Source: Thiosymbion sp942492625 (GTDB lineage Bacteria > Pseudomonadota > Gammaproteobacteria > Chromatiales > Chromatiaceae). Taken from it: DNA of 64,000 bases. Each line of letters opens with the position of its first letter. Positions within the stretch are counted from its first letter, which is position 1. The stretch lies in NCBI GenBank assembly GCA_942492625.1, contig CALOFM010000021.1, forward strand, positions 1 through 64,000, given 5' to 3'. The notes under the pieces were generated by a model, which searched no databases, was not told where the DNA came from, and was given only the letters and a program-made list of their open reading frames with translations. The position numbers and the translations under genes were made by a program. Of the stretch, positions 17,462-26,690 are shown in pieces.

Positions 17462-18643
17462 CTACAGAATGCCCTCGATGCGATCCAGGGCTTGCACCAG
17501 GTTCTCCTTGCTGGTGGCGATGGACAGACGGATGTGTCCTCCGAGCCCGAATGCCGTACCGGGGACCAGGGCGACCCCGGCGCGCTCGATGAGGAGCTCG
17601 GCCAAGTCCAGGTCATTGTTCACGGTGCCCAGGCCGTCGATCATCCCCTCTACGTTGGGAAAGACGTAGAAGGTGCCGTCGGTTGGCAGGCACTCGATAC
17701 CGGGCATGCGGTTGAGACGCTCCACCACGTAGTCGTGACGCTCCTTGAAGGCCGCGAGCATGGTCTGGATGCAGTCCTGCGGACCCTCCAGGGCGGCTTG
17801 GGCCGCTACTTGGGAGATGGACGTGGGGTTGGAGGTGCTCTGGGACTGCACCTTCTTCATGGCCTTGATGATGTCCTCGGGACCGCCGGCGTAGCCGATG
17901 CGCCAGCCGGTCATGGAGTAGGCTTTGGAGACGCCGTTGAGCACCAGGGTACGCGGTGCCAGATCCGGACATGGGTGCAGTATATTGACGAACGGATCGC
18001 TGCTCCAGCGGATGTGCTCGTACATGTCGTCGGTGGCGATGACGGCGCGCGGAAATTCCCGCAGCACCTCGCCCAGGGCCCCGAGCTCCTCACGCGAGTA
18101 AGCCATGCCGGTGGGGTTGGACGGGCTGTTGACGACCACCAGCTTGGTTTGCTCGGTCATCGAGGCCTTGAGCTGGGTAGGCGTGATCTTGAACTCCTGA
18201 TCGGCCCCGGCGTGGATCAGGACCGGGGCGCCGCCGGCCAGCAGAGCCATGTCCGGGTAAGAGACCCAGTAGGGCGCGGGGATGATCACCTCATCACCCG
18301 GGTCCAGGATTGCCTGGGCCAGGTTGTAAAAGCTCTGCTTGCCGCCGCAGGAGACCAGGATCTCATCCAGTCCGTACTCGAAGCCGTTGTCGCGTTGGAA
18401 CTTGGCGATGATGGCCTGCTTGAGTTCCGGGGTGCCGTCCACCGCTGTGTACTTCGTGAAGCCGTCGTTGATGGCGGCGATGGCGGCCTCCTTGATGTGA
18501 TCCGGGGTATCGAAGTCCGGCTCCCCGGCCCCGAGCCCGATGACGTCCTTGCCGGACGCACGCAGGGCCTTGGCGCGTGCGGTGATGGCGAGTGTGGGGG
18601 AGGGCCTGACGGCCTGCACGCGTGCGGAAAGTTTGATGCTCAT
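17462..18643 (-). CDS. aspC: Aspartate aminotransferase family (class I, PLP-dependent)
   Basis: Role: transamination between aspartate and 2-oxoglutarate, or a closely related amino acid pair, in the cytoplasm. Seen: 393 residues from the ATG at 18643, which gives the usual family start SIKLSARVQAVRPSPT; an upstream in-frame start would add a basic tail unlike the family. PLP features: the lysine in SKAYSMTGWRIGYA, the NPTG motif in SPSNPTGMAY, a DDMYEHI motif, and the C-terminal arginine in HIRLSIATS. Length and motifs fit the subgroup I-gamma enzymes, some of which also act as prephenate aminotransferases. It stands alone, divergent from uvrB. Confidence 0.92.
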   Translation of the reverse strand: MSIKLSARVQAVRPSPTLAITARAKALRASGKDVIGLGAGEPDFDTPDHIKEAAIAAINDGFTKYTAVDGTPELKQAIIAKFQRDNGFEYGLDEILVSCGGKQSFYNLAQAILDPGDEVIIPAPYWVSYPDMALLAGGAPVLIHAGADQEFKITPTQLKASMTEQTKLVVVNSPSNPTGMAYSREELGALGEVLREFPRAVIATDDMYEHIRWSSDPFVNILHPCPDLAPRTLVLNGVSKAYSMTGWRIGYAGGPEDIIKAMKKVQSQSTSNPTSISQVAAQAALEGPQDCIQTMLAAFKERHDYVVERLNRMPGIECLPTDGTFYVFPNVEGMIDGLGTVNNDLDLAELLIERAGVALVPGTAFGLGGHIRLSIATSKENLVQALDRIEGIL

Positions 18644-18815
18644 ACGTCGGGAATCTCTGGTTTCTGATCGCCGGGGACGGTTCGCGCCGCGGTGTTCCGC
18701 GGACAAGGCCGCAATGATAGCCAAAGCTTGCCTGCAGAGCACTACAGAAAAGGCGGTAACCGCTGGTGCGGAAGGGTTTTTCGGCTCCTGCGAATCGGAT
18801 TCAACCCGAATGTGA

Positions 18816-18833
18816 GTCGGGCTTCAGCCCGAC
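18816..18833. repeat. REP-like hairpin upstream of uvrB
   Basis: GTCGGGCT-TC-AGCCCGAC forms an 8-bp stem in the 272-base gap between aspC and uvrB. A degraded copy (GTCGGACTGAAGTCC) follows at about 18872. The phrase 'gggcttcagccc' matches the style of extragenic palindromes elsewhere in this window. No LexA box was recognised in this gap. Confidence 0.5.
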
Positions 18834-18915
18834 GGAGAGCCGGGAGGAAGCGCCGGAACAGTGAGCCGGGTGTCGGACTGAAGTCCTGCCTGCAGGTCCA
18901 GTATACTTCCCGCCC

Positions 18916-20922
18916 ATGTCCAAAGCCTTCAAGTTAGAGTCCAGCTTCGCCCCCGCCGGGGACCAGCCCGAGGCTATTCGCCGTCTCGTGGAAGGCATGA
19001 ACGACGGCGAGGCGGGCATGACCCTGCTCGGTGTCACCGGCTCGGGCAAGACGTTCACGATTGCAAACCTGATCCAGCAGGTGCAGCGCCCGGCCCTCGT
19101 TCTGGCCCCCAACAAGACTCTGGCCGCCCAGCTCTACGGGGAGATGCGGGAGTTCTTCCCTGAAAACGCGGTGGAGTACTTCGTTTCCTATTACGATTAC
19201 TACCAGCCCGAGGCCTATGTGCCGGCCAGCGATACCTATATCGAGAAAGATGCCTCCATCAATGAGCACATAGAGCAGATGCGCCTCTCGGCCACGAAGG
19301 CCCTGCTGGAGCGCCCTGACGTCATCATCGTCGCGACCGTCTCCTCGATCTACGGTCTTGGCGACCCCGACGCTTACCTAAAGATGGTCCTGCACCTGTC
19401 CCGCGGCGACTTGATCGACCAGCGGGCCATCCTGCGGCGGTTGGCCACGCTGCAATACAAGCGTAACGAGGTGGAGCTTCACCGGGGTAGCTACCGTGTG
19501 CGCGGCGATGTCATCGACATCTATCCCGCGGAGTCGGACGACGAAGCGGTACGAATCGAGCTGTTCGACGACGAGATCGAGGCCCTCTCCCTGTTCGATC
19601 CCCTGACCGGCGAGGTGGGGCGCAAGGTCCCTCGCTACACCGTCTTTCCCAAGACTCACTACGCGACCCCGCGGGAGACCATCCTCGGCGCCGTCGAGCA
19701 GATCAAGCTGGAGCTCAAGGATCGCCTCACCTGGCTGCGGGAGAACGACAAGCTGGTAGAGGCCCAGCGCCTGGAGCAGCGCACCATCTTCGACCTGGAG
19801 ATGATGCTGGAGGTCGGCTACTGCTCCGGCATCGAGAACTACTCCCGCTACCTCTCCGGCCGCGGTCCCGGCGAGCCGCCGCCGACCCTCTACGATTACC
19901 TGCCGGACAACGCCATTCTGGTCATCGACGAGAGCCATGTGACCGTGCCCCAGCTCGGGGCCATGTACCGTGGCGACCGCTCGCGCAAGGAGAACCTGGT
20001 GGAGTACGGCTTTCGGCTGCCCTCCGCCCTGGACAATCGGCCCCTGCGTTTCGATGAGTTCCAGGCGGCCCAGCCTCAGACGGTCTTTGTTTCCGCGACA
20101 CCGCGGGAGTACGAGATCCAGCACTCGGGCGAAGTCGTCGAGCAGGTGGTGCGTCCCACAGGTCTCGTGGACCCGGAGCTGGAGGTGCGCCCGGCCCTGA
20201 CCCAGGTGGACGACCTGCTCTCGGAGATCGGGGCCCGCGTGGCCCACGAGGAGCGAGTGCTGGTCACTACCCTGACCAAGCGCATGGCCGAGGACCTCAC
20301 GGACTACCTCAACGAGCACGGGGTTCGCGTGCGCTATCTGCACTCGGATATCGACACCGTCGAGCGGGTGGAGATCATCCGCGACCTGCGCCTGGGGGAG
20401 TTCGATGTCCTGGTCGGTATCAACCTGTTGCGCGAGGGGCTCGACATGCCGGAGGTCTCCCTCGTGGCCATTCTGGACGCGGACAAGGAGGGCTTCCTGC
20501 GCTCGGAGGGCTCACTGATCCAGACGATTGGACGTGCCGCGCGCAACGCCAACGGCAAGGCGATCCTCTATGCGGACAAGGTCACGGGCTCGATGCAGCG
20601 GGCCATCGGCGAGACCGAGCGCCGCCGCGCCAAGCAGGTCGTCTTCAATGACGAGCACGGGATCACGCCCCAGACGATTCGCAAGGCCGTGGCGGATATC
20701 CTGGAAGGTGCCGCGCCGGGTGCCCCCATGAAGGCACGGGAGTTCGCCAAGGTTGCCGAGGAGGTGGCCGAGTACGCCAACCTGACGCCGGCGCAAATGG
20801 CCAGGAAGCTCAAGGCCCTGGAGAAAGAGATGTACCGGCACGCCAAGGACCTGGAGTTCGAGCAGGCCGCGGCGGTGCGCGACCGCATCCGCGAGCTGCA
20901 GGGCCGCGGAATCGCCGCCTAA
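18916..20922 (+). CDS. uvrB: Excinuclease ABC subunit B
   Basis: Role: damage verification helicase of nucleotide excision repair, loading with UvrA and recruiting UvrC. Seen: 668 residues, full length. Walker A GVTGSGKT near residue 39, the beta-hairpin region YYDYYQPEAYVP near residues 91-102, DESHVT Walker B near 338, helicase motifs VSATPREYE and QTIGRAARN. The C-terminal UVR domain (LEKEMYRHAKDLEFEQAAA) that binds UvrC is present. It is a single transcription unit; the next gene is the REP-associated transposase. Confidence 0.98.
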   Translation: MSKAFKLESSFAPAGDQPEAIRRLVEGMNDGEAGMTLLGVTGSGKTFTIANLIQQVQRPALVLAPNKTLAAQLYGEMREFFPENAVEYFVSYYDYYQPEAYVPASDTYIEKDASINEHIEQMRLSATKALLERPDVIIVATVSSIYGLGDPDAYLKMVLHLSRGDLIDQRAILRRLATLQYKRNEVELHRGSYRVRGDVIDIYPAESDDEAVRIELFDDEIEALSLFDPLTGEVGRKVPRYTVFPKTHYATPRETILGAVEQIKLELKDRLTWLRENDKLVEAQRLEQRTIFDLEMMLEVGYCSGIENYSRYLSGRGPGEPPPTLYDYLPDNAILVIDESHVTVPQLGAMYRGDRSRKENLVEYGFRLPSALDNRPLRFDEFQAAQPQTVFVSATPREYEIQHSGEVVEQVVRPTGLVDPELEVRPALTQVDDLLSEIGARVAHEERVLVTTLTKRMAEDLTDYLNEHGVRVRYLHSDIDTVERVEIIRDLRLGEFDVLVGINLLREGLDMPEVSLVAILDADKEGFLRSEGSLIQTIGRAARNANGKAILYADKVTGSMQRAIGETERRRAKQVVFNDEHGITPQTIRKAVADILEGAAPGAPMKAREFAKVAEEVAEYANLTPAQMARKLKALEKEMYRHAKDLEFEQAAAVRDRIRELQGRGIAA

Positions 20923-20951
20923 GGGGACCGCCCTTGGAGCACCGCCTTCTT

Positions 20952-21056
20952 GGAGCGCCGGCTTTCAGCCGGCATTTGGACCCGTCTGGAGCGCCGCCTT
21001 CCAGGCGACTATTCGATCCTAGTCTCCCACCTGGGAGCGCCGGCTTCTAGCCGGCA
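20952..21056. repeat. Three REP-like hairpins before the RAYT gene
   Basis: Copies at 20952-20975, 20988-21010 and 21033-21056 share GGAGCGCCGGCTT...AGCCGGCAT, each a short stem with a GGAGC 5' head. The middle copy is diverged (GCGCCGCCTTCCAGGCG). They fill the gap between uvrB and the transposase gene, together with a further GGAGCCCCGCC fragment near 21086. The 240 bases hold no other gene. Confidence 0.8.
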
Positions 21057-21162
21057 TCTTATTCCCCCGGCAACAGCTAGCTCTTGGAGCCCCGCCCTCC
21101 TCGCGGCAAGCCGAGCCGAAATCGTCTACCCTGCGACGAGTTCCAGCAACCCACCTCCGCCC

Positions 21163-21741
21163 ATGCCGAACCCCCTCCTCCCGACCCCGGGCTGGCATTC
21201 CCGAGGCTGCTTGCCTCACCTGGACCTCCCCGGCCTGATCCAATCCATCAGCTTCCGCCTGGGAGACTCCCTGCCCCGCGACGCCGTAGAGCAGATCTAT
21301 TCGTCCACCAAGCCAGACGACCCCGAGCGGCTGCGGCAGGCCGAGCGTCTGATGGACGCGGGGCAGGGGGCCTGTTGGCTGCGCCGCCCAGACATCGCCA
21401 GCTTTGTCGAGGATGCGCTTCTGCATGGGGACGGGGAGCGCTACCGCCTCATCTGCTGGGTCGTTATGCCGAATCACGTCCACACCCTGATCGAGACTCG
21501 GGACGGGCACCCCTTGCCGAAGATAGTGCACGGCTGGAAGTCCTTCACCGCCAACCAGGCCAATCGGGACCTGGGACGCACCGGGCAATTCTGGGCACGG
21601 GACTATTTCGACCGCTACATCCGGGACGACCGGCATTTGGCGGCGGTCATTGCCTATATAGAGAACAATCCGGTGAAGGCGGGGCTGGTGGACAGGGCGG
21701 AGGATTGGGCGTTTGGCAGCGCTCGGCGGCGGGTGGGGTAG
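21163..21741 (+). CDS. REP-associated tyrosine transposase (RAYT, Y1 type)
   Basis: Role: single-strand nuclease of the HUH class thought to spread REP elements. Seen: the frame is open from 20950, but family proteins start just before the conserved HSRGCLPHLD, so the ATG at 21163 is used (192 residues). The metal-binding HxH is in MPNHVHTLIE near residue 104, and the candidate catalytic tyrosine is in AYIENNPVKAGLV near residue 165. Upstream and downstream REP-like hairpins with a GGAGCGCCGGC core flank it, the expected arrangement. The gene appears intact, so the family may still be active in this genome. Confidence 0.88.
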   Translation: MPNPLLPTPGWHSRGCLPHLDLPGLIQSISFRLGDSLPRDAVEQIYSSTKPDDPERLRQAERLMDAGQGACWLRRPDIASFVEDALLHGDGERYRLICWVVMPNHVHTLIETRDGHPLPKIVHGWKSFTANQANRDLGRTGQFWARDYFDRYIRDDRHLAAVIAYIENNPVKAGLVDRAEDWAFGSARRRVG

Positions 21742-21784
21742 GCGGTGGGTAGCTGCTTGGGATAAGTTGTCGGCTGTCGGGGGT

Positions 21785-21807
21785 GTCGGCTGGAAGCCGG
21801 CGCTCCC
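21785..21807. repeat. REP-like hairpin downstream of the RAYT gene
   Basis: GTCGGCTGGAAGCCGGCGCTCCC is the inverted form of the GGAGCGCCGGC repeat found before the gene. It completes the inverted flanking pair expected of a REP/RAYT unit and lies just before the 3' end of the nSTAND gene. Confidence 0.75.
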
Positions 21808-21832
21808 GGGGGGCGGCAGGATGCCGCCGGTC

Positions 21833-24800
21833 CTAGGGCTTCGGCCAGGGGGCTTGGCCGAGGTCGTAGAGGGCGAGCTTGCCGCGGGTGAGTGGGACGG
21901 CGAGCCAGCAGTGGCCGCCGGTGGCGATGGGCTCGGTGCCGGCGGCGGGGGTGGCCGGGGCGTCTTGGGTCCCGACCTGTGTCCCGACCGGGGGCTCGCC
22001 CTGAGCGGGCGTGCAGCGCAGGTCGAAGTCCCAGAGTGGGGCTGGCGGGTGACGGTCGGCGGGGAGGCGCAGGGAGAAGAGCTGGGTGCGGGTGTCCAGG
22101 TCCCAGAGCCGGACCGTGGCGTCGCTGCTTGCCGTGGCGACTTGGCGGCCGCCGGGGAGGAAGCGGGCCTTGTAGACCACCTGCTCGTGGCCCGGCAACC
22201 GGGCGAGGGTCTCGCCGGTGGCTGCGTCGAGGATGGTTACGACGAGGTCCCGGCCGGCGGCGGCGACGCGCCGGCCCTCGGCGTCCGGCTCGGCCCACAA
22301 CAACTGTTCGGCCCCGGCCTCGATCTCGCGGACCAGGGTCGGCGGGTTGGCCGTGACGTCCCAGGTGCGGGCCTTGCGGTTATCATTATCTGTGGCGATG
22401 ACCTGGGTCCCGCTCGGGTCGAAGGCGACGGAAAGGGTATGCCCCTGAGTGGATTGGATGAAGCGGCCCTCTCCGGTGGCGGTGTCGAAGAGCCCGATTC
22501 GGCCGTCATATCCCGCGGTAGCCAAGCGCTTCCCGTCCGGGGAGAAGGCGACCGCGTGGACGGCGCGCTCGTGGCCAGTCAGGTCCCGCAGCGGTTCGAT
22601 CTTGCCCTCGGGGCCGACGCGCCACAGCCGCGCCAGCGTGTCGAAGCCGGCGCTGGCGAGGAACTTGCCGTCCGGAGACCAGGCCAGGCGCTGGAGCCTG
22701 TCGTCGTGGGCATCGGGGGCCTCCGCTCGCAGGTCGAGGTCCGGCAGGCCGTAGATGCGCAGGGACCCGTCGGTTAAGCCCACCGCGACCGACCCGCCGT
22801 CGGGGGCGATGGCTGTGGAAGCCGGCTCGGAGGGCAGGTCCAGCAGGCGCTGCCTCGGCAGGTCCAGGGACCAGCGGCGGACGGTGCCGTCGTTGGCGGC
22901 CGAGTACAGGTTCTCGCCGTGGATCGCGATGCCAAGGATGCCGGCCTCGTGGCCCTGGTAAAGGCGCTGGGTCACAGCGCCGTCGCTGTCCCATACGCGG
23001 ATCGTTCGATCCATGCCCGCGGAGGCGATGAGGGGGGCCGTGTCCTGCTCGCTGGGACGGTCGGTAACGGCGACACTCATCCCATAGTTTCGGTGGCCCG
23101 TGAAGGCACGCAAGGGGCTGCCGTCCTCGGCGCCCCAAAGGATCGTTCGGGCGTCGGCACCCGTCGTAGACACGAGCCGCCCGTCGGCGGAAAAGGCGAC
23201 GCCGAGCACTTGGCCTTGATGGGCCTTGAGGATCGCCTGCTGGGCGCCCGTTTTAGTATCCCAGAGCCGCGCGGTGTTGTCATAGCTCGCGCTGGCCAGG
23301 CGCGTGCCGTCCGGCGAGAAGGCGAGCCCCGAGACCACGGCGATCTGGGCTTGGTGTCGGTCGAGGGTCCGCACCGATTCGGCGGTCTGCGGGTCCCACA
23401 GGGTGATGGCCTTGTCGTCGCCGCCACTCGCGATCAAGGCGCCATCCGGGCGGACCGCCAGCGAAGCGACGGCAGCAGGTGCCTCCCACTGCCGCAGGGG
23501 CTCGGCCTTGCCGTCGCCCCCGGGGAGGGACCAGAGGATGATCTGCTTGTCCTCGCCCGCGCTCGCCAGCCAGTCGCCCTTGGGGTGGAAGGCCAAGCCA
23601 TACACGGAGCCAAAGCCGCCAGCCTCGGGCTCATGCCCCTCTAGTCGCTGGACCAGCTCGCCCGTTTCCGCATCCCAGAGGACCAGGGTCCCGCGCTCCC
23701 CCCCGGCGGCGACCCAGCGCCCGTCCGGGCTGATTGCGACAGAGGCGAGCGGAGCCCCTGCACCCTGGTAGACGTACTCCGCCTCCCCCCCGATCAGGCC
23801 CGTGTAGCCCGCGAGCAGGTCCCGGGCCAGGCGGCGCTCGGGCGGGACCCGGGCATCCAGCTCCCGCGTGGCGTCGAGCCGCTCCCTGGCCTTGGCGTAG
23901 TCCTCGGTGTGGGCCAGCAGGGCGGCGTGGGTGATCTCGCTGTCGTAGAGGTCGCGGACCGCCTTCTGCTCGGTGGCCTGGGCTCGGTCGCGCGCCTTGT
24001 CCGCCCGTCCGCGCTCGATCCAGCCCCAGCCGGCGATGGCGCTCATCAGGGCCAGGACGATCAGAGTAGCCAGGGTTGTCCGCCGGGCGCGGCGCAGCTC
24101 CTTTTTGCGCCTTGCCTCGCGCTCCGTCTCGGCACGCTCGGCCGCCTCGGCACTGTCCTGCAGGAATCCCAGCGCCAGCTCTACCCCGGCCGCGCGCGTC
24201 TTTGCGTCCTCGCCCGCCGCGTAGCGCAGGGCCCAGCTGCGGGTGTGGTCGAGATCTGCGAGCCAGGGCCGGGCCAGGGCCAGCTCGGCGCCCGACCAGA
24301 GGCTGGCCTGGCCGGTCTCTTGGCGGCGGCGGGCGTCGCCCTCCAGCCGGCGATAGAGGTCCGCGTCGTCCCCCTCTGCGCGGGTCCAGCCCTGGAGGCG
24401 TTGCCATTGGCGGATCAGTGCCTCGTGGGTGATGTCGAGCTTGGTGGCGCCGTCCAGGGCTTGGCCGCCCGGGGCGTCGGGGGGCGGGGGCATCAGGAAG
24501 TCCCGGCCCGGGGCGCGGAATGCCTCGGCGAGGTTGGCGATGTCCTCTACCGGGCGTTGGGCCAGCTCCGCGACTTCCCCGAGCGTCACGGGCCTGCGGG
24601 TGTCTCGCTGCCCGGAGCCGCCTTCGGTTAGGGAACGGAACAGGGTCTCGGAGAGGGCCTGCTGGTCCCGGGGCAGCGCCTTGTAGACCTCCTCGGCGTG
24701 TTCGTCCAGCGCCCGAGGCAGGCCGCCCAGGGACTGGAAGGCGTCGAGGCTCAGGCGCCCGTCGGTTGGGCGGCGTTCCCGCAGACGCATCAGGGCGTGC

Positions 24801-25693
24801 TGGAGCAGGGGGAGCTGGTCCATCTCGCCGCGGGCGGCGTCCAGCAGGCGCTCCACCAGACCGGGGTCGACTTCGCCGCCGCAGAGCCGGGCGGGGAGGC
24901 GGATGGCGTCGGCCATCTGCTCCGGGTCCAGGCGCGGGGTGAGGTAGAGCCCCGCGTTCACCGCCTCCGGCAGGCCCGAATGGCGGGCGCAGTCGCCGAG
25001 AAAGTCCGAGCGCATGGTGATGACCACGTAGACCGACGGGTGGGTGGCGGCGGCCAGGAGCAGGGCGACGAAGGCCTCGGTGTCGCGTTGACGGGCGGTC
25101 TTCACAGCGGGCGAGCGGGCCGGAACCGTGGCGGTATCGGCGGCGGCGCTTGGAGCGGTGGCGGCGGTGTCGGCGAAGCGGAACAGCTCCTCGAACTGGT
25201 CGGCGACGATCAGCAGCCGCGCGCCCTCGGCGGGCGGACGCAGCCCCAGCAGCCAGTTGAGCGCCATGGGGCCCTTGCGCAGGTCGGTCTCCAGGGCCGC
25301 GGCGGGGTCGGCGCCTGGCTCTGCGCCCTGATCTGCGTCCTGATCCGAACTGGGGTCCGCACTGGGATCTGCACTGGGACCGGCGTGCCCGCGGCCCCAG
25401 GCGGTCTGGTCGATCAGGGCATGGGCGAGGGCCTTGACGGGCGCAGAGCCGGGGCGCAGCTCGGCGATCTGCCAGCGCGCCCCGGCGCGGGCCAGGAGCC
25501 CGCCCTCCAGGGCCGGGAGCAGCCCGGCGCGCACCAGGGACGACTTGCCGGAGCCGGAGGTCCCGAGCACGGCGATGAAGTGGGCGTCGCCCAGCAGGGC
25601 CAGGAGCTCGTCGGTCTGGGCCTCGCGGCCGAAGAAGAGGTGGTCCTCGTCGCGGCGGAAGGGGCGCAGGCCCGGGTACGGGCGGCAGCTCAC
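21833..25693 (-). CDS. nSTAND-type NTPase with transmembrane segment and about 13 WD40 repeats
   Basis: Role inferred: signalling ATPase of a conflict or anti-phage system. Seen: 1286 residues, GTG start overlapping the stop of the upstream TIR gene (GTGA). The N-terminus YPGLRPFRRDEDHLFFGRE and the P-loop GTSGSGKSS at residues 44-52 define the STAND module; Walker B is LLIVADQFEELF. A winged-helix-like region follows (ITHEALIRQW). One transmembrane helix lies at about residues 538-559 (TLATLIVLALMSAIAGWGW), then a basic and helical stretch, then WD40 blades from about residue 640 to the end, enough for two propellers. Known: STAND ATPases with WD40 sensors oligomerise on ligand binding and switch on an effector, commonly TIR. 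The coupled TIR gene fits that, but is disrupted. Confidence 0.9.
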   Translation of the reverse strand: MSCRPYPGLRPFRRDEDHLFFGREAQTDELLALLGDAHFIAVLGTSGSGKSSLVRAGLLPALEGGLLARAGARWQIAELRPGSAPVKALAHALIDQTAWGRGHAGPSADPSADPSSDQDADQGAEPGADPAAALETDLRKGPMALNWLLGLRPPAEGARLLIVADQFEELFRFADTAATAPSAAADTATVPARSPAVKTARQRDTEAFVALLLAAATHPSVYVVITMRSDFLGDCARHSGLPEAVNAGLYLTPRLDPEQMADAIRLPARLCGGEVDPGLVERLLDAARGEMDQLPLLQHALMRLRERRPTDGRLSLDAFQSLGGLPRALDEHAEEVYKALPRDQQALSETLFRSLTEGGSGQRDTRRPVTLGEVAELAQRPVEDIANLAEAFRAPGRDFLMPPPPDAPGGQALDGATKLDITHEALIRQWQRLQGWTRAEGDDADLYRRLEGDARRRQETGQASLWSGAELALARPWLADLDHTRSWALRYAAGEDAKTRAAGVELALGFLQDSAEAAERAETEREARRKKELRRARRTTLATLIVLALMSAIAGWGWIERGRADKARDRAQATEQKAVRDLYDSEITHAALLAHTEDYAKARERLDATRELDARVPPERRLARDLLAGYTGLIGGEAEYVYQGAGAPLASVAISPDGRWVAAGGERGTLVLWDAETGELVQRLEGHEPEAGGFGSVYGLAFHPKGDWLASAGEDKQIILWSLPGGDGKAEPLRQWEAPAAVASLAVRPDGALIASGGDDKAITLWDPQTAESVRTLDRHQAQIAVVSGLAFSPDGTRLASASYDNTARLWDTKTGAQQAILKAHQGQVLGVAFSADGRLVSTTGADARTILWGAEDGSPLRAFTGHRNYGMSVAVTDRPSEQDTAPLIASAGMDRTIRVWDSDGAVTQRLYQGHEAGILGIAIHGENLYSAANDGTVRRWSLDLPRQRLLDLPSEPASTAIAPDGGSVAVGLTDGSLRIYGLPDLDLRAEAPDAHDDRLQRLAWSPDGKFLASAGFDTLARLWRVGPEGKIEPLRDLTGHERAVHAVAFSPDGKRLATAGYDGRIGLFDTATGEGRFIQSTQGHTLSVAFDPSGTQVIATDNDNRKARTWDVTANPPTLVREIEAGAEQLLWAEPDAEGRRVAAAGRDLVVTILDAATGETLARLPGHEQVVYKARFLPGGRQVATASSDATVRLWDLDTRTQLFSLRLPADRHPPAPLWDFDLRCTPAQGEPPVGTQVGTQDAPATPAAGTEPIATGGHCWLAVPLTRGKLALYDLGQAPWPKP

Positions 25694-26690
25694 GGCCTTC
25701 CCCCGGTCGGAATTCCCTCGGTCCGCAGGCGGGCGGCGACCTCTGCCGCGCAGTCGTCGGCACAGTCGTGGGCGGTGACGATGACGTTGAGGCTGTCGTC
25801 GAGGAGCCCGGTCGCGCTCGGATCGGCATGGGGCTGACAGAGGTCGATGTGATCAGGGACCCGCTCGTCCCTGGCGCGGAGCTTCTGCACCTCGCGGATG
25901 GTCTGGCGCAGCTGGCCGAGGGGACCGTCCCGGTAGAGCAGGACCACGGCGCTGCTCTCGGTCAGGCCCTCCTCCATGTCGCGGCGCAGCTCCGCCGGAT
26001 CGGTGTCGGGATCGAATCGGGGGGTCGCCGCCAGTGGCAGGTAGCAGTCTATCCCCTGGTGATGCAGGGCCGTGGCGGTGGAGCGGACCAGCTCCAGGTC
26101 GTCCGTGGCGCCCGAGACGAAGACGCGACCGCCGTCGCCATCGGGCAGGGCCCGGGGATGTCGCCGAGCGTGCCGGCCAAGTCCCTGGCGAGTCGCCGCA
26201 GCCCCTTGTAGTAGTCGAAGTCCCGGGCAGGGCTGGGAAAGGGGTCCCCGAGGGTCTGGGGCTCACCCGTGGCGTCCTCGCGCCAGAAGCGTTACTGGAG
26301 CAGATCCTGCAGGGGTTCCGGGATCTCGTCGACGGGGGAGACGTAGACCGGGAAGATGCGCCCCTGGCCGGAACCGTGCCTGGCATGAAAGGTCTCGAGC
26401 TCCTCCTGGCACCAGCGGGAGGCCAGGTAGCCCTTGGAGAGGAACAGCAGCAGGACCTTGACCGATGCAAGCTGGGTGTGGATGGCCGGGGTCAAGGGCT
26501 GGTTGCCGCGCAGCTCGTAGTCCATCCAGAGCCGAACCGACTCGCGCCGGCCGAGCTCCCGCGCCAGATAGGTCTTGACGGCGGCGACGAAGGTCCCGAC
26601 CCAGCCCTGCTCCACGCCAGGCAGGGGCTCGTCGTCGACGTGGGCGTAGCTCACGAAGATGTCGTAGGCGGGGTCGGCTCCGTCGGCCAT
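25690..26690 (-). pseudogene. TIR-domain effector gene, disrupted by a stop codon and a frameshift
   Basis: The full unit spans about 333 codons on the minus strand. Its first 132 codons form an intact TIR domain. An in-frame TAA at 26292-26294 interrupts LLQ-RFWREDATGEP, where a TAC Tyr codon would restore the frame. The same frame then reads to about 26150, where a shift is needed to continue as DGDGGRVFVSGATDDLELV, ending in the overlap with the nSTAND start. The second part (VFVSGATDD, SSAVVLLYRDGP) resembles another TIR-like or effector-associated domain. One lesion would be an easily imagined sequencing error; two in one gene make genuine inactivation more likely. Confidence 0.75.
26292..26690 (-). 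CDS. TIR domain protein (readable N-terminal part)
   Basis: Seen: 132 residues. The opening YDIFVSYAHVDDE is the first TIR strand and box. LWMDYELRGNQ is box 2. SKGYLASRWCQEELETF contains the S-x3-x-W-C-x2-E pattern in which the Glu is the catalytic residue of NAD-cleaving TIR domains, so the domain looks enzymatically complete. The product ends at the TAA at 26292 with LQDLLQ. If the stop is real, a free TIR domain without its partner-contact region would be made. Known: bacterial TIR domains degrade NAD+ or make cyclic ADP-ribose signals in abortive infection. Linkage to the STAND gene below supports that role here. Confidence 0.8.
   Translation of the reverse strand: MADGADPAYDIFVSYAHVDDEPLPGVEQGWVGTFVAAVKTYLARELGRRESVRLWMDYELRGNQPLTPAIHTQLASVKVLLLFLSKGYLASRWCQEELETFHARHGSGQGRIFPVYVSPVDEIPEPLQDLLQ

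Noticed and set aside
17290..17616. Minus-strand frame of 108 codons overlapping the 3' end of aspC
   Set aside because: It is out of frame with the conserved aminotransferase; only the outer part has the coding remnant noted at the hairpin.
18644..18915. LexA box upstream of uvrB
   Set aside because: No CTG-N10-CAG palindrome with the expected AT-rich centre was found; SOS control cannot be claimed.
24698..25837. Long open frame on the plus strand opposite the nSTAND gene
   Set aside because: It mirrors the GC-rich codons of a well-supported gene, has no motif and crosses the TIR/nSTAND boundary.
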